Source: SG8-41 sp029864385 (GTDB lineage Bacteria; Pseudomonadota; Gammaproteobacteria; Burkholderiales; SG8-41). From it: a stretch of 7,304 bases of DNA. Shown here piece by piece: positions 1-5,349 of the stretch (position 1 is its first letter; each line of letters opens with the position of its first letter). The notes under the pieces were generated by a model, which saw only the letters and a list, made by a program, of their open reading frames with translations, ran no database searches and had not been told where the DNA came from. The position numbers and the translations under genes are program-made. The stretch spans positions 1 to 7,304 of the forward strand of contig JAOTTL010000175.1 of the NCBI GenBank assembly GCA_029864385.1, read 5' to 3'.

Positions 1-34
1 CTTTAGAGTAAGCCGTCTCATTGACGGAATAAAG
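1..34. other. Non-coding left edge with weak inverted repeat
   Basis: No gene is visible in this edge segment. CTTTA at 1-5 pairs with TAAAG at 30-34, and inside it CCGTC at 13-17 pairs with GACGG at 23-27 around a 5-nt loop. The structure is imperfect and has no T-tract, so it is not a convincing terminator. It could be the end of an upstream transcript or the partly decayed left side of the repeat element that follows at 40-75. Low confidence because the window begins here. Confidence 0.25.
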
Positions 35-39
35 AGAAT

Positions 40-75
40 TTCTCTGTGATCTCTGTGATCTCTGTGCCCTCTGTG
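40..75 (+). repeat. 9-bp tandem array, CTCTGTG family, copy 1
   Basis: Four consecutive 9-bp units are seen: TTCTCTGTG (40-48), ATCTCTGTG (49-57), ATCTCTGTG (58-66) and CCCTCTGTG (67-75). Only the first two bases vary; CTCTGTG is invariant. The array is followed by GCTGTTTGGTTT and then the GGAGG ribosome binding site of the thioredoxin gene. The last unit and its GCTG(T/A)TTGGTT flank recur at 6264-6283 before another gene's start, so this is one dispersed element family and not chance low complexity. It is non-coding on this reading. Confidence 0.9.
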
Positions 76-87
76 GCTGTTTGGTTT

Positions 88-92
88 GGAGG
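88..92 (+). promoter_or_regulatory. Ribosome binding site of thioredoxin gene
   Basis: GGAGG lies 6 nt upstream of ATG 99. This strong Shine-Dalgarno sequence decides the start: an in-frame TTG at 81 would place the site inside the reading frame, and TTG at 96 is too close to it. Confidence 0.85.
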
Positions 93-98
93 TGTTTG

Positions 99-476
99 AT
101 GGCTACCGTCGAGCTGACCATGGACAATTTCGAGGAAACGGTCACCAAGAACGCCATGGTGATCGTTGACTTCTGGGCTGAATGGTGCGGGCCATGCAAG
201 GGTTTCGCGCCCGTGTTCGAGGCTGTATCGGAGCAGCACGGTGACGTCGTTTTCGGCAAGGTCGATGCCGATGAACAGCAGGACCTCGCGGCGGCATTCA
301 GTATCCGCTCGATTCCGTACGTCATGCTGCTGCGGGAGAACGTCATCTTGTTCGCGCAGGCGGGCGCGATCCCGGCCGAGGGCTTGGAGAGCGTCATCCA
401 GCAGGCCCGCGCGCTCGACATGGCGCAAATCCACAAGGAAGTCGCCGAGCAGCGAGCTGCTACGGATAAACAGTGA
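99..476 (+). CDS. Thioredoxin-family protein with WCGPC active site
   Basis: A 125-residue cytoplasmic thioredoxin-fold protein expected to carry out dithiol/disulfide exchange. The redox motif WCGPC is complete (Cys30 and Cys33), preceded by the typical VIVDFWAEW strand. The conserved cis-proline is Pro73 in SIRSIPY. There is no signal peptide or membrane segment. The core (about residues 3-105) is normal thioredoxin length, and a charged helical tail of about 20 residues (ALDMAQIHKEVAEQRAATDKQ region) extends it slightly. The region after the cis-proline, FAQAGAIPAEGLESVI, differs from classical TrxA and resembles a side branch of thioredoxins common in proteobacteria, so I do not assign trxA or trxC. 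ATG 99 is chosen because GGAGG sits 6 nt upstream. The gene stands alone, with a 9-bp repeat array just before its ribosome binding site and a 7-bp array overlapping its stop codon. The partner reductase and substrates cannot be told from the sequence. Confidence 0.93.
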   Translation: MATVELTMDNFEETVTKNAMVIVDFWAEWCGPCKGFAPVFEAVSEQHGDVVFGKVDADEQQDLAAAFSIRSIPYVMLLRENVILFAQAGAIPAEGLESVIQQARALDMAQIHKEVAEQRAATDKQ

Positions 477-491
477 CCAGTGACCGGTGAA
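471..491 (+). repeat. 7-bp tandem array overlapping the thioredoxin stop
   Basis: CAGTGAC at 471-477, an identical CAGTGAC at 478-484 and a diverged CGGTGAA at 485-491. The TGA stop of the thioredoxin gene (474-476) lies inside the first unit, so the repeat begins in coding sequence. It is short, so chance cannot be excluded for it alone, but two further 7-bp arrays occur in this window (620-640 and 5208-5284). Confidence 0.6.
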
Positions 492-518
492 CCGAAATGT
501 CACGAACCGGTAATTAGC

Positions 519-548
519 CGCCGATGGACGCCGATTAACGCCGATACA
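519..548 (+). repeat. 10-bp tandem array, CGCCGAT family
   Basis: Three 10-bp units: CGCCGATGGA (519-528), CGCCGATTAA (529-538) and CGCCGATACA (539-548). The first seven bases are invariant and the last three vary. It lies in the gap between the thioredoxin and the efflux genes, and no gene covers it. Confidence 0.75.
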
Positions 549-619
549 ATTCAAGAACCTTTCTGCCTTCTGAGTTACATCGCCACCTCTCGCTTCTCAC
601 GCCTCACACATCAATATCC
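549..619. other. Unassigned intergenic stretch
   Basis: AT-richer than the flanking genes, with pyrimidine-rich C/T runs around 560-610. No supported gene, RNA or clear signal is visible here. It is part of the 291-bp gap between the thioredoxin stop and the adaptor ATG. Confidence 0.5.
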
Positions 620-640
620 ATTCATTATTCATCATTCAAC
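620..640 (+). repeat. 7-bp tandem array, ATTCAT family
   Basis: Three 7-bp units: ATTCATT (620-626), ATTCATC (627-633) and ATTCAAC (634-640). Non-coding. It sits just before the hairpin at 645-678 upstream of the efflux genes. Confidence 0.6.
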
Positions 641-644
641 GTTG

Positions 645-678
645 GTGGTTCGTAGGCAGCAGGCGAGCCGCGAACCAC
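645..678. promoter_or_regulatory. Hairpin or palindromic site upstream of efflux promoter
   Basis: GTGGTTCG (645-652) is perfectly inverted as CGAACCAC (671-678). Inside it GGC (655-657) pairs with GCC (667-669), giving a stem-loop with a 9-nt apical loop. It lies about 20 bp upstream of the predicted -35 box of the adaptor-pump unit. It could be an operator for a regulator of the pump, a transcript stem, or a decayed mobile hairpin. There is no T-tract after it, so a factor-independent terminator is unlikely. The pairing is seen; the function is inferred. Confidence 0.4.
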
Positions 679-698
679 GGCCGCTGGCGAATCTTTTC

Positions 699-728
699 CT
701 GACAGCGCGGTCTGAGAGAAGGTAAAAT
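699..728 (+). promoter_or_regulatory. Predicted sigma70-type promoter of adaptor-pump unit
   Basis: CTGACA at 699-704 (five of six matches to TTGACA) and TAAAAT at 723-728 (five of six matches to TATAAT) are separated by 18 bp. Transcription would begin near 735, giving a short leader before the adaptor start at 768. It is the best promoter-like pair seen upstream of any gene here, and its position fits. Not tested against background frequency. Confidence 0.5.
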
Positions 729-767
729 TCCAGTCTTTTCCGTGCCTTGGCGCGTGCTGACCGACTT

Positions 768-1883
768 ATGAAGCGCTTGGTTCTGCTCCTCGTTGTGGTG
801 GGTTTGCTCACCGCGGTTGGCTTGTACTGGAAGCGCTCGACCTTGCCCTCGGCTGGGCTGAAGGCCGCCGCGCCCGCCAATAGGGGGCCGATGGGCCTGC
901 CGGTGAAGGCGGGGACCGTGCGCACGGGCACGATCGTCGAAGAAGTGAGCGCTGTCGGCACGCTGCTCGCGAACGAATCCGTGATGATCCGCCCCGAGCG
1001 CGACGGGCGCATCGCGCAAATACACTTCGCTGAGGGCCAGCTGGTGAAGCGGGGGGTGAAGCTCGTATCGCTCGACGCATCGGAGACCGAGGCGCAGCTC
1101 GCCGCAATCAGCGCGGAAGCCAAGCTGAACCGCAGCCGGCTCAAGCGCGCAGAAGAACTGAAGGAGAAGAGCTTTATCAGCGCGGAGGCGCTGGACGTCG
1201 CGCGCGAGACGCTGAACCAGTCGGTGGCGCGACGAGCCGAGGTGAAGTCGCGGCTGGAGAAGATGACGATCCTGGCGCCGTTCGACGGTGTGGCGGGTCT
1301 GCGCCAGGTGAGCCCCGGTGCGTACGTCAGGGCGGGCCAGGACATCGCGCGGCTCGAGGGCATTGGCACGCTCAAGCTCGACTTCCGCGTTCCGGAGCTC
1401 TACCTCGGTCGGATCCGGCCGGAGCAGGAGGTGGAGGTACGCGTGGACGCATTCTCCGGAGATACCTTCCGCGGCGCGATCTATGCGCTCGAGCCCGCAG
1501 TGGACGAGCAGTCGCGAACCGTCCTGCTGCGCGCCCATGTTCCCAATCCCGATGTGCGACTGAAGCCCGGGATGTTCGCGCGCGTTTTGCTCGTTCTGGG
1601 CACGCGCAAGAACGCGCTGCTGGTGCCCGAACAGGCGCTGGTCCCGCGCGGCAACGACAACTTCGTGTTCCGTATCGTCGACAACAAGGCGGTGCTGTCC
1701 AAGGTCGAGCTCGGCCTGCGCCGGCCCGGCCAGGTAGAGATCACGAAGGGCCTCACGGCCGGCGAGCAGATCGTGGTCGACGGGCAGCTTAAGCTCCGGC
1801 CCGGCGTGCCGGTGAAGGTACTCGCGGAAAAACCACAAGAATCTCCACCGCCAAGACGCCAAGAGGGGCGGAATAACGATTAA
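768..1883 (+). CDS. RND efflux periplasmic adaptor (membrane fusion protein)
   Basis: A 371-residue HlyD/AcrA-like adaptor that would link the inner-membrane pump encoded downstream to an outer-membrane channel. Residues 1-21 are a Lys-Arg start followed by a hydrophobic segment (LVLLLVVVGLLTAVGLYW). There is no lipobox cysteine, so it is probably a transmembrane anchor and not a lipoprotein signal. The two lipoyl half-motifs are near 79-103 (GRIAQIHFAEGQLVKRG) and 169-196 (APFDGVAGLRQVSPGAYVRAG). The charged segment between them (about 105-165) is the coiled-coil hairpin. A beta-barrel spans about 200-275, ending in LKPGMFARV, and the membrane-proximal domain spans about 283-352. ATG 768 is chosen because the hydrophobic segment follows at once; an in-frame TTG at 747 is possible, and neither has a good ribosome binding site. 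The last residues (about 360-367, PPPRRQEG) are translated from an intergenic-type repeat, so the C-terminus looks extended. It forms an efflux unit with the pump despite a 208-bp gap. Substrate unknown. Confidence 0.93.
   Translation: MKRLVLLLVVVGLLTAVGLYWKRSTLPSAGLKAAAPANRGPMGLPVKAGTVRTGTIVEEVSAVGTLLANESVMIRPERDGRIAQIHFAEGQLVKRGVKLVSLDASETEAQLAAISAEAKLNRSRLKRAEELKEKSFISAEALDVARETLNQSVARRAEVKSRLEKMTILAPFDGVAGLRQVSPGAYVRAGQDIARLEGIGTLKLDFRVPELYLGRIRPEQEVEVRVDAFSGDTFRGAIYALEPAVDEQSRTVLLRAHVPNPDVRLKPGMFARVLLVLGTRKNALLVPEQALVPRGNDNFVFRIVDNKAVLSKVELGLRRPGQVEITKGLTAGEQIVVDGQLKLRPGVPVKVLAEKPQESPPPRRQEGRNND
1847..1865 (-). repeat. CTTGGCGGT-family repeat, inverted copy inside adaptor gene
   Basis: ACCGCCAAGACGCCAAGAG is the reverse complement of 2028-2046 with one mismatch in 19. 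It has an internal 8-bp period. It falls in the last codons of the adaptor reading frame and encodes its Pro/Arg-rich tail. The inverted partner in the downstream gap could pair with it in the transcript across a loop of about 160 nt. Confidence 0.8.
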
Positions 1884-1985
1884 ACCGATTTTAAATCGAT
1901 TCTTGTTTTCAGTTGTGACTTGGCAGCTCTCGGCGGCTCGGCAGTTCCCGAAATTCCGTGAATCGTGAATGAAGTTTTGTTCTTG

Positions 1986-2011
1986 TTGGCGGTCTTGGCG
2001 CCTTGGCGGTT
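1986..2011 (+). repeat. CTTGGCGGT-family repeat, direct copy 1
   Basis: Three near-identical units: TTGGCGGTC (1986-1994), TTGGCGCC (1995-2002) and TTGGCGGTT (2003-2011). The 19 bp at 1992-2010 match the reverse complement of 1847-1865 with two mismatches. Non-coding on the + strand. Confidence 0.75.
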
Positions 2012-2027
2012 CAATTATGTCTTGTTT

Positions 2028-2047
2028 CTCTCGGCGTCTTGGCGGTT
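2028..2047 (+). repeat. CTTGGCGGT-family repeat, direct copy 2
   Basis: CTCTCGGCGTCTTGGCGGT at 2028-2046 is the closest partner of the inverted copy at 1847-1865 (18 of 19 positions). A shorter relative, CTCGGCGGTT, recurs at 2080-2089 directly before the pump start codon. Confidence 0.75.
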
Positions 2048-2082
2048 CGATAGGGTTTTCGTGTTTCATTTTGTCTAGTCTC

Positions 2083-2087
2083 GGCGG
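2083..2087 (+). promoter_or_regulatory. Weak ribosome binding site of pump gene
   Basis: GGCGG lies 4 nt before the GTG at 2092. It is a poor Shine-Dalgarno match and is part of a CTCGGCGGTT fragment that resembles the dispersed repeat in the same gap. An in-frame TAA at 2089-2091 directly precedes the GTG, so no more upstream start is possible. Confidence 0.4.
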
Positions 2088-2091
2088 TTAA

Positions 2092-5000
2092 GTGTTCTTA
2101 CCAGAGCTTTGTATCAAGCGCCCGGTGCTGGCCACGGTGATGAGCCTGCTCATCGTGCTGGTGGGCGTGATCTCGTTCCTGCGCCTCACGGTGCGCGAAT
2201 ATCCCAAGATCGACTCGCCAGTGGTGTCGGTGCGCACCGTGTACAAGGGTGCGAGCCCACAGGTGATCGAAAGCCAGGTGACGCAGCCGCTCGAGGACAG
2301 CATCTCCGGCATCGAGGGTGTGAAGACGCTGAAATCGGTGAGCCGCGAGGAGGTGAGCCAGGTCACGGTCGAGTTTGTCTCCGACCGCGACCCGGACGCT
2401 GCTGCGAACGACGTGCGCGACCGCGTCTCCCGCGCGCGAGGCAGGCTGCCGGATGAAGTCGAGGAGCCGGTCATCGCGAAGGTCGAGGCGGATGCCCAAG
2501 CAATCATGTGGCTGCGGTTTTTTTCGGACCGGGCCAGCGCGCTGGAAATTTCGGACTATGCGGACCGCTACGTCGCCGATCGCCTGAAAACGCTGACCGG
2601 CGTCGCGAGCGTGATCATCGGCGGCGAGCGTCGCTACGCGATGCGCATCTGGCTCGACCGCGAGCGGCTGGCGGCGTACGCGCTGACACCCCAAGACGTG
2701 GAGGATGCGCTGCGGCGCCAGAACGTGGAGGTGCCGGCCGGCCGTATCGAGAGCCGCAACCGCGAATTCACAGTGCTCTCGGAGAGCGATCTGCGCACGT
2801 CTGAGCAGTTCGATGCGATCATCATTCGCGAGGTAAAGGGCTACCCCGTGCGCCTGAAGGACGTCGGGCGCGCGGAGCTGGGACCCCAGGACGAGCGCAA
2901 CATCGTGCGCGTCGACGGGAAGCCCGCGGTCGGTCTCGGCATCGTCAAGCAGTCCACGGCGAACACCCTCGCGGTCGCGCAGGCGGTCAAGAACGAGCTA
3001 CCGAAGATCCGGGAGTCGCTGCCGCCGGGGATGGACATCGGGGTGGCGTTCGACGTGTCCGTCTTCATTCAGCAGTCCATCGAGTCGGTCTACACCGTGA
3101 TGGGCGAGTCACTCACGCTGGTGGTGCTGGTCATCTTCTTCTTTCTGCGATCTGCGCGCGCGACGCTGATCCCGTTCGTGACCATCCCCGTATCGCTGAT
3201 TGGGGCGTTCTTCCTGATCTGGCTGATGGGGTTCACGATCAATGTGCTGACGCTGCTTGGCATCGTGCTCGCGATCGGGCTGGTCGTGGACGACGCCATC
3301 GTGGTGCTGGAGAACATCTACCGTCACATCGAGGAGGGCGTGAAGCCGTTGCAGGCTGCCTTTCGCGGCGCGCGCGAGATCTCTTTCGCCGTCGTGGCGA
3401 TGACCGTCACGCTGGCAGCCGTATTCGCGCCGCTCGCGTTCTCGACCGGCAACACCGGAAAGTTGCTCACGGAGTTCGCGCTGACGGTGGCGTCGGCCGT
3501 CGTAGTATCGGGATTCGTCGCGCTGACGCTCACGCCCATGATGTGCTCGAAGCTCCTGCGTCGTGTGCCATCGCACGGGCGGGTGTACAACGTACTGGAG
3601 AGCTTCTTCAACGGGTTGTCGTCGGGTTACCGCCGTGCGCTCTCGTGGAGCCTTGGACACCGCCTCGTGATCGTTGCCGCATTTGCCGCGGTAGCGATCG
3701 GGGGTGGCATTCTGTTCAAGGCGCTCAAGTCCGAGCTTTCGCCTCTCGAGGACCGCGGGTTCTTCATCGGCGTGATGGTCGCGCCCGAAGGGGCGACCCT
3801 GGACTACACCGATGGCTATGCGAAGATCTGGGAGGAGATCTACAGCCAGGTACCGGAGATCACGTCGTATTTCGTAGTCGTTGCGCCGGGCCTCCAGCGT
3901 CCCAATCCGGTCAACTTTGCGCTGTCCTTCGTGCGCGTCAAGGATTGGAGCGAGCGCAGCCGCTCCACGCAGGAGATCACGGCGTCACTTGCGCCGAAGA
4001 TGTTCGCGACGATGCCCGGCGTGATGGCGTTCCCGATCAACCCGCCTTCGCTCGGGCAGAGTTTTCGCAATCCGTCGGTGCAGTTCGTCGTGCAGGGCAC
4101 GTCGTATGCCGAGCTCGACCGGATGGTAAATGCGCTGATGGCGAAGGCCCGGGCTTTTCCGGGGCTGGCGAATGTTGATTCCGATCTCAAGCTCAACAAG
4201 CCGCAGCTTTCGGTCGACATCAAGCGCGACAAGGCGGCCGCGGTCGGCGTCCAGGTCGAGAACATCGGGCGCACGCTGGAGACGCTGCTGGGTGGCCGGC
4301 AGGTCACGCGCTTCAAGCGCGAGGGCAAGCAATACGATGTGATCGTGAAACTAGAGGACAAGGACCGTCGCCAGCCGAACGATCTTACTTCAATCTACGT
4401 TCGCGGCAATGATGGACGTCTCAACCAGCTTGCGAACCTGGTGACGGTCAGGGAGACGGTCGCTCCCAAGGAGCTCAATCACTTCAACCGGCTGCGCGCT
4501 ACGATCATCTCTGCTAGCGTCAACGCCCCCTATACGCTGGAGGAGGCACTGGATTTCCTCGAAAAGGCGGCGGCGGAGGTCCTGCCGCCGCAGTTCCAAA
4601 CGGCGCTCGACGGCCAGTCACGGGAATTCCGCGAGTCTGGACAAGAACTTTGGGTGGTCTTCGCGCTCGCGCTCGCGTTCATCTATCTCGTGCTGGCCGC
4701 CCAGTTCGAGAGCTTCCGTGGCCCGCTCGTCATCATGCTGACCGTGCCGCTTGCGATCACGGGCGCCCTGGCGACCATGAAGTTGACCGGCGTCTCCCTC
4801 AATGTCTACAGCCAGATCGGGCTCGTGATGCTGATCGGCCTCATTACGAAGAACGGCATCCTAATCGTGGATTTCACGAACCAGTTGCGCGATCGCGGAA
4901 TGGAGAAGCTGCAGGCCCTCGCCGAAGCCTCCGCTCTCCGGCTGCGACCGATCCTGATGACGAGCGCGGCGACGGTACTCGGCGCGGTGCCGCTCGCGAT

Positions 5001-5199
5001 TGCGGCAGGAGCGGGCGCGGAGTCGCGCTCGGCGATCGGCTGGGTGATCGTGGGCGGCGTCTCGATCGGCACGCTCTTTACGCTATTCGTCATACCCGTC
5101 GCCTACACCTTTATCGCAGGCGAGCGCGAACGCATCATCGAGGAGGGCGCCGGCGGCGCTGCGGTTCCACCCGCCGGCGCGCCCGCGAGCCGGGCCTGA
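2092..5199 (+). CDS. RND efflux pump, inner-membrane permease (HAE1-type)
   Basis: A complete 1035-residue proton-driven RND transporter, the usual length for AcrB/MexB/MexI-like pumps. It starts at GTG with the family's typical N-terminus (FLPELCIKRPVLATVM). The first membrane helix is about 11-30 and the first large periplasmic loop 31-334. Helices 2-6 lie in about 335-485, helix 7 in about 522-543, the second loop in 545-850 and helices 8-12 in about 852-1008. Proton-relay residues are present: Asp400 and Asp401 in GLVVDDAIVVLENI, Lys920 in GLITKNGILIVDF and Arg952 in RLRPILMTSAA. These residues fit the hydrophobic and amphiphilic efflux group; heavy-metal pumps have a different helix-4 motif. 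The tail (about 1015-1035) is Ala/Pro/Gly-rich and not diagnostic. It should act with the adaptor upstream and an outer-membrane channel not encoded here. The weak GGCGG site and GTG start suggest lower translation than the adaptor. Substrate specificity cannot be read from the sequence. Confidence 0.96.
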   Translation: MFLPELCIKRPVLATVMSLLIVLVGVISFLRLTVREYPKIDSPVVSVRTVYKGASPQVIESQVTQPLEDSISGIEGVKTLKSVSREEVSQVTVEFVSDRDPDAAANDVRDRVSRARGRLPDEVEEPVIAKVEADAQAIMWLRFFSDRASALEISDYADRYVADRLKTLTGVASVIIGGERRYAMRIWLDRERLAAYALTPQDVEDALRRQNVEVPAGRIESRNREFTVLSESDLRTSEQFDAIIIREVKGYPVRLKDVGRAELGPQDERNIVRVDGKPAVGLGIVKQSTANTLAVAQAVKNELPKIRESLPPGMDIGVAFDVSVFIQQSIESVYTVMGESLTLVVLVIFFFLRSARATLIPFVTIPVSLIGAFFLIWLMGFTINVLTLLGIVLAIGLVVDDAIVVLENIYRHIEEGVKPLQAAFRGAREISFAVVAMTVTLAAVFAPLAFSTGNTGKLLTEFALTVASAVVVSGFVALTLTPMMCSKLLRRVPSHGRVYNVLESFFNGLSSGYRRALSWSLGHRLVIVAAFAAVAIGGGILFKALKSELSPLEDRGFFIGVMVAPEGATLDYTDGYAKIWEEIYSQVPEITSYFVVVAPGLQRPNPVNFALSFVRVKDWSERSRSTQEITASLAPKMFATMPGVMAFPINPPSLGQSFRNPSVQFVVQGTSYAELDRMVNALMAKARAFPGLANVDSDLKLNKPQLSVDIKRDKAAAVGVQVENIGRTLETLLGGRQVTRFKREGKQYDVIVKLEDKDRRQPNDLTSIYVRGNDGRLNQLANLVTVRETVAPKELNHFNRLRATIISASVNAPYTLEEALDFLEKAAAEVLPPQFQTALDGQSREFRESGQELWVVFALALAFIYLVLAAQFESFRGPLVIMLTVPLAITGALATMKLTGVSLNVYSQIGLVMLIGLITKNGILIVDFTNQLRDRGMEKLQALAEASALRLRPILMTSAATVLGAVPLAIAAGAGAESRSAIGWVIVGGVSIGTLFTLFVIPVAYTFIAGERERIIEEGAGGAAVPPAGAPASRA

Positions 5200-5207
5200 G
5201 TGCCGAG

Positions 5208-5284
5208 TTCCAAGTTCCAAGTTCCAAGTTCAAAGTTCAGTGTTCAGTGTTCAGGGTTCAGGGTTCAGGGTGCAGGGTGCAGAA
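5208..5284 (+). repeat. Graded 7-bp tandem array after the pump stop codon
   Basis: Eleven uninterrupted 7-bp units run from 5208: TTCCAAG three times, TTCAAAG once, TTCAGTG twice, TTCAGGG three times, TGCAGGG once and TGCAGAA once. A possible twelfth, TGCCGAG, is at 5201-5207, one base after the TGA at 5197-5199. Neighbouring units differ by one or two bases, so the unit drifts stepwise from TTCCAAG to TGCAGGG. The array is in frame with the downstream pirin gene but precedes its real start, so it should not be translated. Confidence 0.92.
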
Positions 5285-5340
5285 GGGGACTCTTTGAAAC
5301 GTGTTTTATCATTGGGCAGGTTCTGTCGATCGTTAACAGT

Positions 5341-5344
5341 GGAG
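5341..5344 (+). promoter_or_regulatory. Ribosome binding site of pirin gene
   Basis: GGAG lies 5 nt before ATG 5350, within GGAGCAGGA. It supports this start over the far longer open frame that runs back through the 7-bp repeat array. Confidence 0.7.
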
Positions 5345-5349
5345 CAGGA

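Larger units (their letters stand above)
1884..2091. other. Adaptor-pump gap, repeat-derived
   Basis: This 208-bp gap is long for an adaptor-pump pair, which is usually nearly contiguous. It holds CGATTT/AAATCG arms at 1886-1898 around a single central T, a GC-rich CTCGGCGGCTCGGCAG stretch near 1929-1944, and two direct copies of the CTTGGCGGT-type repeat. No small gene is supported. No clear terminator is seen, so read-through from adaptor to pump is expected. Confidence 0.6.

Noticed and set aside
81..98. TTG start at 81 for the thioredoxin gene
   Set aside because: It would put the GGAGG ribosome binding site inside the gene and add residues not seen in the family; ATG 99 is well placed.
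18..554. Minus-strand open frame of 178 codons opposite the thioredoxin gene
   Set aside because: Antisense shadow of a clear WCGPC thioredoxin; its end is translated repeat DNA.
1886..1898. Terminator after the adaptor gene
   Set aside because: CGATTT/AAATCG is a short AT-rich palindrome with a one-base centre and no proper loop or T-tract; a stop between adaptor and pump would also make little sense.
636..2069. Long minus-strand open frame (477 codons) opposite the adaptor gene
   Set aside because: It mirrors the adaptor's codons in GC-rich DNA, has no family resemblance, and starts and ends in repeat DNA. The + strand reading is a clear HlyD/AcrA-like adaptor.
5200..5349. N-terminal extension of the pirin back to 5200
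   Set aside because: The extra codons are the 7-bp array and its flank; YhhW alignment and the ribosome binding site both point to ATG 5350.
5284..5349. Promoter directly upstream of the pirin gene
   Set aside because: TTGAAA (5294-5299) and TATCAT (5307-5312) are present, but they are only 7 bp apart and neither has a suitable partner at 16-18 bp.
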